From the NCBI GenBank assembly GCA_902577765.1, contig CACHAK010000003.1:58683-122682 (forward strand): 64,000 nt of DNA, in the 5' to 3' direction. Made by a program: the position numbers and the translations under genes. Below are positions 19,101 through 28,945 of this stretch, one piece after another (positions within the stretch are counted from its first letter, which is position 1; each line of letters begins with the position of its first letter). This stretch comes from an uncultured Pelagibacteraceae bacterium (GTDB lineage: Bacteria; Pseudomonadota; Alphaproteobacteria; Pelagibacterales; AG-422-B15). The notes beneath the pieces were generated by a model. The model ran no database searches. It saw only the letters and a list, made by a program, of their open reading frames with translations, and was not told the origin of the DNA.

Positions 19101-19411
19101 TAATCTCTAAGTCCTGTTTTACCCTCTCTTTTTTCTAACTCTTCATAGACTTGATCAGGAGTTATATCAAATTTTTTCAACATGACTAACAAATGATAAA
19201 TAAGATCTGCCGATTCATAAATTATTTGCTCTACGTTATCTTCTTCAGCGGCCTCCACAGTTTCAAGTGACTCCTCTTTTAACTTTTCTATACATTTACT
19301 TTTACCTTCTGATATAAGTTTTGCCGTATAAGATTTTGAAGGGTCTTCATTAGCATGTGAAATAATTGTATCAAAGAGCCGAGCTAATACATCAACTTTT
19401 TTACTGCTCAT
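19100..19411 (-). CDS. hisE: Phosphoribosyl-ATP pyrophosphatase
   Basis: It performs step two of histidine synthesis, cleaving phosphoribosyl-ATP to phosphoribosyl-AMP. At 103 residues it is a stand-alone HisE, not fused to HisI. MazG-like metal-binding residues appear in KLKEESLETVEAAEE (about 44-58) and YESADLIYHLLVML (about 65-78). The ATG overlaps the stop of the DUF1330 gene by four bases. Confidence 0.95.
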   Translation of the reverse strand: MSSKKVDVLARLFDTIISHANEDPSKSYTAKLISEGKSKCIEKLKEESLETVEAAEEDNVEQIIYESADLIYHLLVMLKKFDITPDQVYEELEKREGKTGLRD

Positions 19412-19695
19412 TCCACTCCCTCAACAATTGCAAAAATTCTATCCTTTTCATCTCCCAAGATTTTTTTTGCATTTTGATATTCTTCTGAGTTATAAGCCTG
19501 TTTAGCTATTTCAATTGTCTCATACTCAACTATGACGTTTCTTTTAAACTCTTTGCCTTCCATAGTTGTTTGTTCGCCACCCCGTACTAAAAATTTACCA
19601 TTGTATTTTTTGACCGCCTCAGATGCATACTCTGCATATAATTTTTGCTTGTCCGGATGTAACACATTGACTTTTACTACCCAATAACCTTTCAT
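19408..19695 (-). CDS. DUF1330 domain protein
   Basis: A 95-residue protein of the DUF1330 family, a dimeric alpha-beta barrel fold. Characteristic segments are GYWVVKVNV at 3-11, YNGKFLVRGGE near 31-41 and FKRNVIVEYE near 50-59, with a DEKDRIFAIVEG tail. No biochemical role is established for the family. It sits between hisF and hisE, overlaps hisE and follows hisF by two bases, so it is translated from the his transcript. A link to histidine synthesis is not shown. Confidence 0.82.
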   Translation of the reverse strand: MKGYWVVKVNVLHPDKQKLYAEYASEAVKKYNGKFLVRGGEQTTMEGKEFKRNVIVEYETIEIAKQAYNSEEYQNAKKILGDEKDRIFAIVEGVE

Positions 19696-19697
19696 AA

Positions 19698-20456
19698 TTA
19701 AATCCTAACTGCTATATTTTGTTCAGCAAGATATGTTTTTACATCTTTAATACTATATTCTCCGAAATGAAAAATAGAGGCAGCTAATAGAGCGCTAGCT
19801 CCCCCCTTTAATACCCCTTCAACAAAGTGCTCAAGGTTTCCAACGCCACCTGAAGCAATAACAGGAATATCAATAGAGGATGAGACAGTACTCAATAAAT
19901 CATTGTCAAATCCTATTTTTGTTCCATCTCTGTCCATTGAAGTTAATAATATCTCACCAGCTCCTAAATTAGCTACTTCAATGCAATATTCTAATGCATC
20001 AATATCTGTGGGCTTTCTTCCACCATGGGTAAATATATTCCAACCTTTATCTCCATTTTTTTTTGCATCTACTGCTATAACTATTGTTGAGGAACCATAT
20101 TTCTTTGCCGCTTTTGCAACCAGGTCAATGTTTTCAACTGCAGCTGTATTTATAGACACTTTATCTGCTCCATGGTGAAGCAAACGAGATATATCATCAA
20201 TGGTCCTGACACCTCCACCTACAGTGAGTGGTATGAAACAATTTTCAGCAGTTTTTTTTACAACTTCAAAGAGGGTTTCTCTATCGTCACTTGATGCAGT
20301 TATATCTAGGAAGCATAATTCATCAGCTCCCTCAGAATTATATATTTTTGCTTGTTCAACAGGATCGCCAGCATCAATTAAGTCAACAAAATTGACACCT
20401 TTGACAACTCTCCCTCGATCAACATCTAAACAAGGTATGATTCTTTTTTTTAGCAT
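19698..20456 (-). CDS. hisF: Imidazole glycerol phosphate synthase, cyclase subunit HisF
   Basis: With HisH it converts PRFAR and glutamine-derived ammonia into imidazole glycerol phosphate and AICAR. The 252-residue TIM barrel has Asp11 in [12 protein letters not shown] and the second catalytic Asp in IAVDAKK near 130. Phosphate-binding motifs are LTVGGGVR near 77 and VIASGGVG near 199. AICAR produced here feeds PurH, encoded later in the window. Confidence 0.97.
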   Translation of the reverse strand: MLKKRIIPCLDVDRGRVVKGVNFVDLIDAGDPVEQAKIYNSEGADELCFLDITASSDDRETLFEVVKKTAENCFIPLTVGGGVRTIDDISRLLHHGADKVSINTAAVENIDLVAKAAKKYGSSTIVIAVDAKKNGDKGWNIFTHGGRKPTDIDALEYCIEVANLGAGEILLTSMDRDGTKIGFDNDLLSTVSSSIDIPVIASGGVGNLEHFVEGVLKGGASALLAASIFHFGEYSIKDVKTYLAEQNIAVRI

Positions 20457-20457
20457 T

Positions 20458-21180
20458 TTATTTAACTATCTTTAATGCCTCAGCAATATCAATATTTTTG
20501 TCATAAATTGCTTTACCTACAATTACACCTTTTATTTGTGAGTAATTTTTTTTCTTTAGGTTAATAAGGTCCGAGATATTTGATACCCCGCCTGATGCAA
20601 TACAGTCAATTTTTGTTTGAACCATTACATTTTCTAGCATTTCAAAGTTAATTCCTTGCTTCATACCATCCCTCATAACGTCAGTAATTATTATTGAGTT
20701 GATATTAAGATCTTCTATACTTTTTAAGAAATCAGAAATTTGTAAATCTTTTACCTCTTTCCAACCTTTTGTAGCAATTTGGTTTTGCTTAATGTCGAGA
20801 GCAATTGAAATTCTATTAGGATAATTGCAAACTGATTTCTCAAAAAAAGTTTTATTTTCAAACGCTGATGTTCCAATAATAACATTATTAACACCAATAT
20901 TAATGAGTCTTTCAACTCTTTCTATATTCCTTACTCCGCCACCAAACTGAATCTTAAGATTTGTATTTTTTTTTATTTGCTCAATAGATTTAATATTTTC
21001 AAAATTGCCCTTAAGCGCACCATCTAGGTCAACGCAATGCAAATATTCCACTCCAGAGTCTTCAAAAATTTTAGCCTGTTCTAACGGTGACTCATTGTAC
21101 GTTGTAGATTGTTTAAAATCACCTTGTATTAATCTTACACATTTACCGTCTTTTAAATCAATTGCTGGAAATAAAATCAT
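20458..21180 (-). CDS. hisA: ProFAR isomerase HisA
   Basis: It isomerises ProFAR to PRFAR. The 240-residue barrel has the catalytic Asp8 ([14 protein letters not shown]), FGGGVRN near 78, the second acidic residue in [10 protein letters not shown] near 166 and CIASGGVS near 192. I placed the start at the ATG 21180, which overlaps the hisH stop as ATGA, rather than at an in-frame codon four residues upstream. It lies one base upstream of hisF. Confidence 0.96.
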   Translation of the reverse strand: MILFPAIDLKDGKCVRLIQGDFKQSTTYNESPLEQAKIFEDSGVEYLHCVDLDGALKGNFENIKSIEQIKKNTNLKIQFGGGVRNIERVERLINIGVNNVIIGTSAFENKTFFEKSVCNYPNRISIALDIKQNQIATKGWKEVKDLQISDFLKSIEDLNINSIIITDVMRDGMKQGINFEMLENVMVQTKIDCIASGGVSNISDLINLKKKNYSQIKGVIVGKAIYDKNIDIAEALKIVK

Positions 21181-21815
21181 GAAGGTTCCCACTCGAGAAA
21201 GTTTGCAATTATTTGTTTTCCGTTATTATGACTTTTTTCTGGATGAAATTGTGTACCAAAAATATTTTCCTTGAGCACTGCTGCAGTAATTGGATTTGGA
21301 TATTTTGTAGTTGCAATACAATTATCATTTTTTTGAGTTCTAAAGTAGTAACTGTGCACAAAATAAAAATCAGTATTTTGTGAAATATTATTCAATAATT
21401 CATGATTACGAAAAGTGACTTCATTCCATCCCATGTGTGGAATTTTATAATCAGCTGGAGCTTCGATCTTGATTACTTCTCCGGGTATCCATCCAAAGCC
21501 CTCACATTCACCAAATTCTAAAGATTTTTCTGCTAGTAATTGCATTCCAACACAAATGCCCATAAAAGCTTTTTTTTCGCCAATTACCACTTGTTCAAGA
21601 CTGTCAAATAGACCGTCTATTTTGTGAATTGCGTTCTTACAGTCTTGAAAAGCACCAACTCCAGGAAGAACTAATTTATCAGCGTTTAATATTTCAGATG
21701 GTGTGTTTGTAACAATAATTTCATATGGATTTTCTAAGTTATTGTTTACAACTTCAAATGCCTTGTTTACTGAATGTAAATTTCCTGAGCCGTAGTTGAT
21801 AATTACTAACTTCAT
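21177..21815 (-). CDS. hisH: Imidazole glycerol phosphate synthase, glutamine amidotransferase subunit HisH
   Basis: The glutaminase partner of HisF. The 212-residue class I amidotransferase has the nucleophile Cys88 in GICVGMQ and the His191/Glu193 pair in QFHPEKS. Other marks are NYGSGNLHS near 7 and LPGVGAF near 50. The ATG overlaps the peroxiredoxin stop by four bases, so a non-histidine gene lies between hisB and hisH in the same unit. Confidence 0.97.
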   Translation of the reverse strand: MKLVIINYGSGNLHSVNKAFEVVNNNLENPYEIIVTNTPSEILNADKLVLPGVGAFQDCKNAIHKIDGLFDSLEQVVIGEKKAFMGICVGMQLLAEKSLEFGECEGFGWIPGEVIKIEAPADYKIPHMGWNEVTFRNHELLNNISQNTDFYFVHSYYFRTQKNDNCIATTKYPNPITAAVLKENIFGTQFHPEKSHNNGKQIIANFLEWEPS

Positions 21816-22270
21816 TTATTCATTTGTTTAATAGTATCAATAACTTCCTCTACATGATTATTTACTTTCACTTTTCTCCAAACCTTTACGACCTTACCTT
21901 TCATAATAAGAAATGTAGATCTATCTATGCCCTTGTACGTTCTGCCATACATACTTTTTTTAATCCATACACCAAATTTTTCACAGATTCTATCACTCTC
22001 ATCAGAAAGAAGATCAAATTTTAATTTGTATTTTTCAGCAAATTTATTTTGTTTTTGAACGGTATCTTTGGATATACCATAAACTCTTACCTTTAGATTG
22101 TTTAACTTTCGAAGATTGCTTTGGAAATCACAAGACTCTTTTGTACAACCTGGAGTATCCGCTTTAGGATAAAAATAAATTACTGTGTCCTCTTTTGTAG
22201 GAAATTTAACTTCTTCATCTTTCTGATTTTTAAGTTTGAATGAAGGTAGCTTTTGGCCTTCTTTAATCAT
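21812..22270 (-). CDS. bcp: Peroxiredoxin of the Bcp/PrxQ type
   Basis: A thiol peroxidase of 152 residues. The peroxidatic Cys42 is in DTPGCTKESCDF, with Cys47 five residues on as the usual resolving cysteine of the PrxQ class. FYPKADTPGCT and RSTFLI are family marks. It is inserted between hisB and hisH, two bases after hisB and overlapping hisH. It will therefore be co-expressed with histidine genes, though no functional link is evident. Confidence 0.93.
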   Translation of the reverse strand: MIKEGQKLPSFKLKNQKDEEVKFPTKEDTVIYFYPKADTPGCTKESCDFQSNLRKLNNLKVRVYGISKDTVQKQNKFAEKYKLKFDLLSDESDRICEKFGVWIKKSMYGRTYKGIDRSTFLIMKGKVVKVWRKVKVNNHVEEVIDTIKQMNK

Positions 22271-22272
22271 TG

Positions 22273-22872
22273 TTAAAGTTGTCCTTTGGTAGAAGGAATG
22301 TTCATTCCCTCTCGCTCGTTAATCGCAACAGCATTTCTTAAACTTCTTGCCAAAGCCTTGAAGCAAGATTCAATTATATGATGGTTGTTTTCTCCATAAA
22401 TATTTTCCACATGTAATGTTGTTCCACTTGCTTGTGCAAAAGCTTGGAACCATTCTTTAAATAATTCAGTATCAAAGTCACCTTGAGAAGATGTTATCTT
22501 TGGAGCACTAAATTTTACTTTCCAAATTAAATAAGGTCTATTTGATAGATCAAGCGCAACTCTTGATAACGTTTCATCCATGGGAATATATGAGTGCGCA
22601 TAACGTGTAATGCCTTGTCGATTACCTAATGCTTTTGATAAACATTCGCCAATAGCAATGCCTGTATCCTCAGTTGTATGGTGATAATCAATGTGAGTAT
22701 CTCCTATTGCTTTTATCTTCATGTCAATCAGTGAATGCTTTGACAGTTGTTCAAGCATATGGTCAAGAAATCCTATGCCAGTCTTGATATCATACTTACC
22801 TGTTCCGTCGATATTAATATCGACAGAGATAGAGGTTTCTTTCGTGTCTCTTTTATACTCTGCTGTTCTCAT
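22273..22872 (-). CDS. hisB: Imidazoleglycerol-phosphate dehydratase
   Basis: It dehydrates imidazole glycerol phosphate in histidine synthesis. The 199-residue monofunctional form has the two metal-binding motifs [12 protein letters not shown] near 63 and [13 protein letters not shown] near 163, plus [11 protein letters not shown] near 32. It heads the his-linked run on the minus strand (hisB-bcp-hisH-hisA-hisF-DUF1330-hisE-hinT). It is divergent from hslVU across a 115-base gap. Confidence 0.97.
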   Translation of the reverse strand: MRTAEYKRDTKETSISVDINIDGTGKYDIKTGIGFLDHMLEQLSKHSLIDMKIKAIGDTHIDYHHTTEDTGIAIGECLSKALGNRQGITRYAHSYIPMDETLSRVALDLSNRPYLIWKVKFSAPKITSSQGDFDTELFKEWFQAFAQASGTTLHVENIYGENNHHIIESCFKALARSLRNAVAINEREGMNIPSTKGQL

Positions 22873-22949
22873 AACAAAATCCAGTCGGTTTCTATCAATA
22901 AATCACTGAATTATCTATAAAAAATGTAATTTTTAATGAAAAGTCAGGG

Positions 22950-22979
22950 CTTGAAGTTAATAAATAAATAGCCACATAA
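22950..22979 (+). promoter_or_regulatory. Heat-shock (sigma-32-like) promoter of hslVU
   Basis: CTTGAAG (22950-22956) followed after 15 bases by CCACATAA (22972-22979) resembles CTTGAAA-N11-16-CCCATNT. The expected start is at about 22985-22988, next to the hslV ATG, so the leader would be absent or very short. Heat-shock control of hslVU is well known in other proteobacteria. Confidence 0.5.
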
Positions 22980-22987
22980 CACTCAAC

Positions 22988-23539
22988 ATGGAAAATCAAC
23001 AAAGTCAATCATGGCACGGCACAACTATTATTAGTGTAAGAAAAGGCAATCAGGTTGTTGTCGCGGGAGACGGACAAGTTAGTCTAGGAAATACTGTCAT
23101 TAAAGGCACTGCCCAAAAGGTTAGAAAAATAGGTGATGGTAGTGTTATTGCTGGTTTTGCCGGAGCAACTGCAGATGCATTTACTTTATTTGAAAGACTG
23201 GAAGCGAAACTAGAAAAGCATCCTAAGCAGCTTACCAGAGCATGTGTTGAACTGGCGAAAGATTGGCGTACCGACAAATATTTAAGGCGCCTTGAAGCAC
23301 TTCTTACAGTTGCAGACTCTTCTACATCACTTCTAATTACTGGAATGGGTGATGTATTAGACCCTGATGGGTCACTTATCGGAATTGGTAGTGGAGGTAA
23401 TTATGCCCTTTCCGCTGCTAAAGCCCTTATTGATACTGATCTTACTGCCGAAGAAATTGCTTTGAAGTCACTAAAAATTGCTGGTGAGATTTGTGTTTTT
23501 ACAAACAGCAATATAACACTTGAAAAAATTGAGTATTAA
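22988..23539 (+). CDS. hslV: ATP-dependent protease peptidase subunit HslV
   Basis: The proteolytic subunit of the HslUV protease. The 183-residue protein begins with a short propeptide ending in HG; the nucleophile is Thr12 (HGTTI). GDGQVSLG near 28 and [13 protein letters not shown] near 131 are family marks. It is followed three bases later by hslU. HslV is threonine-dependent like the proteasome beta subunit. Confidence 0.96.
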   Translation: MENQQSQSWHGTTIISVRKGNQVVVAGDGQVSLGNTVIKGTAQKVRKIGDGSVIAGFAGATADAFTLFERLEAKLEKHPKQLTRACVELAKDWRTDKYLRRLEALLTVADSSTSLLITGMGDVLDPDGSLIGIGSGGNYALSAAKALIDTDLTAEEIALKSLKIAGEICVFTNSNITLEKIEY

Positions 23540-23542
23540 ATA

Positions 23543-24847
23543 ATGCAAGCATTTTCACCAAGAGAAATTGTTTCTGAACTTGATAGATATATTATCGGCC
23601 AAGATGATGCAAAAAAATCTGTAGCCATCGCATTAAGGAATCGTTGGCGACGCCAGCAATTACCAGAAGATATGAAAGAAGAAGTTCTTCCAAAAAATAT
23701 TTTGATGATTGGTCCTACTGGAATTGGTAAAACTGAAATTTCTAGAAGGCTCTCAAAATTAGCACAAGCACCGTTTATAAAAGTTGAAGCAACAAAATTT
23801 ACAGAAGTTGGGTATGTAGGTAGAGATGTGGAATCCATTGTTCGTGATTTGATTGAAATAGCGATAACAATGGTTCGTGAGATAAAAAGAAAAGAAGTAA
23901 AAGCAAAAGCACAATTAGCTGCTGAAGAACGTGTGTTAGACGCTTTAGTTGGACCAGGTTCTGGGCCTGCTACAAGAGAAAGTTTCAGAAAAAAACTTAG
24001 AAATAATGAACTCAATGAAAAAGAAATTGAAATAGCTGTTCAAGATACAGGATCATTTCCAACAATTGACCTTCAAGGTGGACAAGGTGCTGGTATAGGA
24101 ATGATAAATCTAAACGACATGCTTGGTAAAGCTATGGGACCAAAAACTAAAAAAAAGAAAACAACAGTTGCGGACTCTTATGAGATCCTAGTTAATGAAG
24201 AGTCAGATAAATTAATTGATACTGATCACATTGTGAATGAGGCAAAAAAGGCAGTCGAAGACAATGGAATTGTATTTATTGATGAAATAGATAAAGTTTG
24301 CGCAAGAAGTGAAAGGGTTGGTGGTGATGTTTCAAGAGAAGGTGTTCAAAGAGATTTATTGCCTCTAATTGAGGGTACAACAGTTAATACGAAACACGGA
24401 ACAATCAAAACTGATCACATACTTTTTATAGCTTCTGGAGCCTTTCAATTGTCAAAACCATCAGATCTATTACCAGAATTGCAGGGTAGATTACCAATAA
24501 GGGTTAATCTTAAAGCACTTTCACAAGATGACTTTAAACGTATCCTAACAGAACCCAAGTATAGCTTGATAAAACAGTATGAAGCACTAATGGGTACAGA
24601 AGATGTGAAAATCAGCTTTAGCGAGGACGGAATCGATGCAATTGCAACCTTGGCTGTAGATATAAATTCAACTATTGAAAATATTGGTGCTCGTCGTTTA
24701 CATACAATTCTTGAGAGAGTGTTAGAAGATATAAGTTTCTCTGCAGCAGATAAAGGTGGAGAAAAAATTACAATTGATGCAAACTACGTTAAAGATAATG
24801 TGAATGAGTTATCTAAAGATACTGATCTTTCCAAGTTCATTCTCTAA
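23543..24847 (+). CDS. hslU: ATP-dependent protease ATPase subunit HslU
   Basis: The AAA+ unfoldase that feeds HslV. The 434-residue protein has Walker A GPTGIGKT at 57-64, GYVGRDVES near 92, Walker [10 protein letters not shown] near 247, an intermediate domain between them (about 110-230) and the sensor 2 GARRLH near 383. The C terminus SKFIL matches the tail that inserts into HslV. It is co-transcribed with hslV. Confidence 0.97.
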   Translation: MQAFSPREIVSELDRYIIGQDDAKKSVAIALRNRWRRQQLPEDMKEEVLPKNILMIGPTGIGKTEISRRLSKLAQAPFIKVEATKFTEVGYVGRDVESIVRDLIEIAITMVREIKRKEVKAKAQLAAEERVLDALVGPGSGPATRESFRKKLRNNELNEKEIEIAVQDTGSFPTIDLQGGQGAGIGMINLNDMLGKAMGPKTKKKKTTVADSYEILVNEESDKLIDTDHIVNEAKKAVEDNGIVFIDEIDKVCARSERVGGDVSREGVQRDLLPLIEGTTVNTKHGTIKTDHILFIASGAFQLSKPSDLLPELQGRLPIRVNLKALSQDDFKRILTEPKYSLIKQYEALMGTEDVKISFSEDGIDAIATLAVDINSTIENIGARRLHTILERVLEDISFSAADKGGEKITIDANYVKDNVNELSKDTDLSKFIL

Positions 24848-24852
24848 TTTTT

Positions 24853-25281
24853 ATGTCACTTAAAACAAAAAAAACTCATTTAAATAAGATAAAGGTTCGT
24901 TACTCGGAAGTTGATTGTCAGAGAATAGTTTATAATTCACATTATCTAACATATTTTGACATTTCTCTCAGTGAGATGCTCGAAGACTGTTTTGATCAAG
25001 ATGAATATGTAAAAAAAACTAATAATGATTTTCACACAGTTGGTGTGCAAATGAATTTTAAGAATCCTGCAAGATTAAATGATCAACTCGAAGTTTACAC
25101 AGGAATAAAAAAACTTGGAAACTCGAGTATGACTTTTACACAAGAGATTTATAGGTCGGGGTCTGATGAAATTATAAATGAAGCAGTTATTACTTGGGTT
25201 AACACAGATCAAGAAACTATGAAGTCTGCTAAGATTCCAGATAATATAAAAGAAAAGTTAAATAAGTATTTGATTGATTAA
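24853..25281 (+). CDS. YbgC-like acyl-CoA thioesterase (hotdog)
   Basis: A 142-residue 4-hydroxybenzoyl-CoA thioesterase-type protein. The N-terminal signature VRYSEVDCQRIVYNSHYLTY (about 15-34) contains the expected catalytic Asp in EVD. It starts five bases after hslU and so probably shares its transcript. It converges with the Tim44-like gene with a four-base overlap. Unlike YbgC elsewhere, it is not beside tolQRA, so a Tol-Pal role is not implied. Confidence 0.82.
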   Translation: MSLKTKKTHLNKIKVRYSEVDCQRIVYNSHYLTYFDISLSEMLEDCFDQDEYVKKTNNDFHTVGVQMNFKNPARLNDQLEVYTGIKKLGNSSMTFTQEIYRSGSDEIINEAVITWVNTDQETMKSAKIPDNIKEKLNKYLID

Positions 25282-25892
25282 TCAGAGGTCGCTGTTAATA
25301 ACCAATTAGAAGTTTTTTTATCTTTTATTTTTTCAAAAGTCCAAACGTCTGTAATTTTTTGTACCTGATTAAGACTACCTGAAACTACTTCATCTTTACT
25401 GTTTTTAATACATGTAATCATTTCTGAAATAAATCTCACCGTTACTTCCATGGGATTTTTTCTCAGATCTTTGTGAACGATTTCTGATTTTTCTATGCCA
25501 ATAAAATTAAATTCTACAGTTTCATTTTTGCTATTTCGTTCATCTATTACTGATGTAAAGCTATTTAATACCTCATTAGACAATAAAGGTTTTAGGGCAT
25601 CCTTATTGCCATTTTCAAAATTTGTGACGATCGTTTCATAAGCATTTGATGCACCGCGTAAAAAATCATCCTTATCAAACCAGCCGTCCTCTCTTGAACT
25701 TGAAGCAACTTTTGGTTCAATAGTTACAACTTTTTCTTCTGAAGATTTTTGAGGAGTTTCATAGTTATATGAGGTTTTATCTGTTTTTTCGTGGCCGGTT
25801 CGCCTTCCGAGTACACTTCTTAAGCGCAAGAGAACTATTCCTGCTATTATTGCTAGAATTAGAATATCAATATATTGAAATGCTTCACTCAT
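25278..25892 (-). CDS. Tim44-like domain protein
   Basis: A 204-residue protein with one N-terminal transmembrane segment (about 8-24), a charged linker (about 28-75) and a C-terminal Tim44-like domain. That domain holds FLRGASNAYETIVTNFENGN near 78-97 and EVTVRFISEM. Bacterial homologues are membrane anchored; the Caulobacter one has been linked to outer-membrane protein handling, and mitochondrial Tim44 is related. Its place beside fxsA and secB is conserved in alphaproteobacteria. The exact role here is inferred. Confidence 0.83.
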   Translation of the reverse strand: MSEAFQYIDILILAIIAGIVLLRLRSVLGRRTGHEKTDKTSYNYETPQKSSEEKVVTIEPKVASSSREDGWFDKDDFLRGASNAYETIVTNFENGNKDALKPLLSNEVLNSFTSVIDERNSKNETVEFNFIGIEKSEIVHKDLRKNPMEVTVRFISEMITCIKNSKDEVVSGSLNQVQKITDVWTFEKIKDKKTSNWLLTATSD

Positions 25893-25959
25893 ATTATTAA
25901 ATATTATAGAGTCCTTATTTAGGTATTTAAACTAAACTTTCAACAATTACTTACTTATT

Positions 25960-26388
25960 TTGTTTTTATTTATCGCACTTTTTATACTTATTCCTATCAT
26001 TGAAATTAGTTTATTTATTGAAATTGGGAGCATTATTGGATCGTTTTACACCATAATGCTTATATTCATCACTGCAATTGTGGGTGTATTTTTTGTCCGT
26101 CAACAAGGAATAAGCACATTTCAAAAGTTAACATCTCAATTGCAAAATTTAGAAGCACCTGTTCAAACGATGTTCGAAGGACTAGTCATTCTTATCTCTG
26201 GTATTCTTTTAATTACTCCTGGATTTTTTACTGACGCTTTAGGTTTTCTGGGATTGACACCATTCTCGAGAATAATTTTCATAAAGTTAGTAGCAAGTTA
26301 CATTCTTTCTAGATATGGTAAGCGAAGAAGTCAAAATGAAAATACCATTGAAGGTGAATTCATTGATATTGATGAAGAGGAAAAATAA
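25960..26388 (+). CDS. fxsA: FxsA family membrane protein
   Basis: A 142-residue inner-membrane protein. Hydrophobic segments at about 2-20, 24-45 and 73-95 and the motif VGVFFVRQQG near 41 match FxsA, whose E. coli member affects exclusion of phage T7 by F plasmid. The only sensible start is a non-ATG codon (TTG at 25960). The secB start follows the fxsA stop by two bases. Confidence 0.85.
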   Translation: MFLFIALFILIPIIEISLFIEIGSIIGSFYTIMLIFITAIVGVFFVRQQGISTFQKLTSQLQNLEAPVQTMFEGLVILISGILLITPGFFTDALGFLGLTPFSRIIFIKLVASYILSRYGKRRSQNENTIEGEFIDIDEEEK

Positions 26389-26390
26389 AA

Positions 26391-26813
26391 GTGGATGTAA
26401 AAACAAAAATTATCACACAATTTGTTAGAGACTTATCATTTGAAAACCCAAATGGTCCAGGCTCATTTAAATCTGGTGCTGAGAGACCGATTATTAATGC
26501 TAATGTAGATGTGAAAGCACAAAATAGAAAAGACACAAACATCTATGAAGTAGAACTAAATATACATGTCAACGCGGCACACGTGGAAAAAAGTTTATAT
26601 ATTATTGATTTGAAATATATTGGAATATTCGAAATTGAAAATCTCACTGATGATGTTAAAGAAGCTTACTTACTAGTAGAATGTCCGAGACAACTTTTTC
26701 CGTTTGCAAGAAGAATTATTTACGACTTACATACTGATGGTGCATTGCCACCACTTATGTTGGACCCAGTGAACTTTGCTGAACTTTATAAAAAGAAAAC
26801 AGGTAATAATTAA
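26391..26813 (+). CDS. secB: Protein-export chaperone SecB
   Basis: SecB keeps precursors unfolded and passes them to SecA. The 140-residue protein matches the family: FVRDLSFENPNGP near 11-23, INANVDVKAQ near 35, LLVECPRQLFPFARRII near 93-109 and LPPLMLDPVNF near 117. The start is GTG at 26391, since the nearby ATG is out of frame and closed. AGGAAAA upstream could serve as a ribosome site. It converges with the NUDIX gene with a four-base overlap. Confidence 0.94.
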   Translation: MDVKTKIITQFVRDLSFENPNGPGSFKSGAERPIINANVDVKAQNRKDTNIYEVELNIHVNAAHVEKSLYIIDLKYIGIFEIENLTDDVKEAYLLVECPRQLFPFARRIIYDLHTDGALPPLMLDPVNFAELYKKKTGNN

Positions 26814-27622
26814 TAGCGAATCAATTTGGGTTCACCATCTACAATTTCAAAAACTGGCTCAACATTAGGTATTTCACTTTTAACTTTGTTGTTCATGGTG
26901 AACAAAAGTTCAGATGTATCAGTGTAACCGCAAATCATCTCGAGATTTTTTATTGTTGGCATAATCATAGGAAAATTTCCAGATTTACTCTCTTGAAGAG
27001 CCTCTTCGGGATTAATCCATTTGCTTTCAACTCCCTCCACGCCATCATGCACGGCTACCTGATTGGTTGTACGGGCTATAAAAAACCTAGTGCTGTATCT
27101 TCTTTTCTCTATTTTCGGAGTAACCCAATGTGAAATATATGCAAGTTCATTTGTTGCTAATTCTAAATTTAAAATATCTATCATTTCATAAAAATTATTT
27201 TCACCTTGCAAAATTTTACTTTTGTATTGATCTATTATCTTAAGATCATCATTATTGAGAACAGTATTTTTTAAATTTATTCCCTTTTTATTTGCAAGAA
27301 GAATTCCACTTTCCTCAAAGCACTCTCTGATACTTGCAACCCAATATGAAAGGCCGTCCTTTTTTAATCCAAGTCTTTCTGATGCCATCACGTCATTAAG
27401 ATGAGGGCTGTATTTTAAATAATTATATGAAATATCTTCATTATCGATCTTACCCCCTGGAAATACCCATGCACCCCCAAAATTTGTTTTCATAGATCTT
27501 TTAATCATAAATACTTCTATCCGCTGGTTAGTGTCTCGTATAAGCAATACTGATGCTGCTGGTGTAGGCACTTTTTGATAATTGCCGTTATCGCTAGGAG
27601 TATGATTAATTTTATTATTCAC
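26810..27622 (-). CDS. NUDIX hydrolase of the NUDT19/NUDT7-like type
   Basis: A 270-residue pyrophosphatase-type protein. The NUDIX box is split: FPGGKIDNED at about 75-84, then a roughly 30-residue insert, then RECFEESGILLA at about 118-129. This is the pattern of eukaryotic NUDT19/NUDT7, which act on CoA derivatives; the substrate here is inferred only. A GTG at 27673 would add 17 residues. I favour the GTG at 27622, which overlaps the dnaQ stop by eight bases, the same arrangement as rdgB on rph. Confidence 0.82.
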   Translation of the reverse strand: MNNKINHTPSDNGNYQKVPTPAASVLLIRDTNQRIEVFMIKRSMKTNFGGAWVFPGGKIDNEDISYNYLKYSPHLNDVMASERLGLKKDGLSYWVASIRECFEESGILLANKKGINLKNTVLNNDDLKIIDQYKSKILQGENNFYEMIDILNLELATNELAYISHWVTPKIEKRRYSTRFFIARTTNQVAVHDGVEGVESKWINPEEALQESKSGNFPMIMPTIKNLEMICGYTDTSELLFTMNNKVKSEIPNVEPVFEIVDGEPKLIRY

Positions 27623-28325
27623 TCGTTTGATTGTTTTTAGATTGATTAATTTTTTTCCAAATGGAGTTCTCACCTAATGTTTGAATAAATTCTTCATGCA
27701 ATTTTTGTTCTTGATCAGAAATCCGGGGTGCTAAATTTCTATTCTTGATCTTTTCAGTGTCAAAGGATGATGCAGAATTTGCAGTTTCTGACTTAGTGCT
27801 TAAATCCAAGCTTAGTTCACGAGCATCTATTAGCTCTATGTACACGCGGGCTAAAAGCTCAGTATCAATTCTAGCTGAATGTTTTTCTCTCTCTTTGTTA
27901 TCAATAGCAAATCTTTTACAAAGTGCGTCGAGTGAAACACTCTGGCCAGGAAATTTTTCTCTAGCAATCGAGACGGTGTCAATTTTATCATTTTTAAGAG
28001 ATCCTTTGCCACAAGTATTAAGCTCATAATTTAAGAAACCAACATCAAAGTCCACATTGTGAGCAATAATTGGATCTGTACCTAAAAATTCTAAGAACTC
28101 TGAAACAATATGCTCAAATAAAGGTTTATCTTTTAAAAAATCATAGCTCAATCCATGCACCTTAAATGATGAGTCAGGCACATCTCGCTGAGGATTAATA
28201 TATTGTTGGTATGTTTTACCAGTGGGAAGATAGTCAATTATTTCTATTGCAGCAATTTCAATGACTCTGTGGCCTTCAGAAGGTCTTAGTCCTGTGGTTT
28301 CTGTATCAAGTACGACTTGTCTCAT
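27615..28325 (-). CDS. dnaQ: DNA polymerase III epsilon subunit (3'-5' proofreading exonuclease)
   Basis: The proofreading subunit of the replicase. The 236-residue DEDDh exonuclease has ExoI VLDTETTGL (Asp7, Glu9), ExoII HNVDFDVGFL near 91 and ExoIII HSARIDTELLARVY near 144. The C-terminal 40 residues would bind the alpha subunit. It overlaps coaE by four bases and belongs to the conserved maf-aroE-coaE-dnaQ run that flanks the alphaproteobacterial origin. Confidence 0.95.
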   Translation of the reverse strand: MRQVVLDTETTGLRPSEGHRVIEIAAIEIIDYLPTGKTYQQYINPQRDVPDSSFKVHGLSYDFLKDKPLFEHIVSEFLEFLGTDPIIAHNVDFDVGFLNYELNTCGKGSLKNDKIDTVSIAREKFPGQSVSLDALCKRFAIDNKEREKHSARIDTELLARVYIELIDARELSLDLSTKSETANSASSFDTEKIKNRNLAPRISDQEQKLHEEFIQTLGENSIWKKINQSKNNQTSE

Positions 28326-28945
28326 TGATTAAAGAAGGTATTCCACGCCTTTGGATTAATCAATTTAATTTTTGCAGCAACTTCTTTTACCTCTGATTTG
28401 GTATCTGCAATATTGTTATCGGTTGAAATGATGTAATCTGCTTTTTTTAATTTGTCTCTATCTGGCATTTGTTGATCTTTAATAGCATTAAAAATCTCTA
28501 ATGGTACTTTCCTCTCCAACACCACTCTCGATTTTTGTGTTGCCTCAGATGCTGTCACCACAACAGAAACGTCAACATATTTTTCTCCTCCGGTTTCAAA
28601 GAGCAAGGGGATGTCTAAAACGCAACCCATTTTTCCTTCTTCGATTAGCTTTTTTATGTAGATTATTTGATATTTTCTTGTTACGGGGTGAACAATTTGC
28701 TCTAGATCTCTAAATTTATTTGGGTTTTTATTAAGAATATCTCTTAGTGCTAATCGATTTACTGCACCATTTTTCGTTGCACCTGGAAATTTTCTCTCTA
28801 CTTTTTCTATGACCTCTCCATCATTTTCGTAGATATAATGAACTGTATCGTCAGCATTGTAAACGCCGTAACCATGCTCTTTAAACATTTGAGCAACAGT
28901 TGATTTTCCCATTCCAATAGACCCCGTTACACCAACCAACAACAT
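28322..28945 (-). CDS. coaE: Dephospho-CoA kinase
   Basis: It phosphorylates dephospho-CoA in the last step of CoA synthesis. The 207-residue P-loop kinase has GSIGMGKS at 8-15, YNADDTVH near 33, the lid-related LVHPVTR-like IVHPVTRKY near 84-92 and LLFETGGEKYVD near 114. It overlaps dnaQ by four bases, and its ATG shares one base with the aroE stop. Confidence 0.95.
   Translation of the reverse strand: MLLVGVTGSIGMGKSTVAQMFKEHGYGVYNADDTVHYIYENDGEVIEKVERKFPGATKNGAVNRLALRDILNKNPNKFRDLEQIVHPVTRKYQIIYIKKLIEEGKMGCVLDIPLLFETGGEKYVDVSVVVTASEATQKSRVVLERKVPLEIFNAIKDQQMPDRDKLKKADYIISTDNNIADTKSEVKEVAAKIKLINPKAWNTFFNQ

Noticed and set aside
23536..24015. 159-codon frame antisense to hslU
   Set aside because: Its sequence is serine- and phenylalanine-rich shadow translation of a conserved gene, with no family resemblance or upstream signals.
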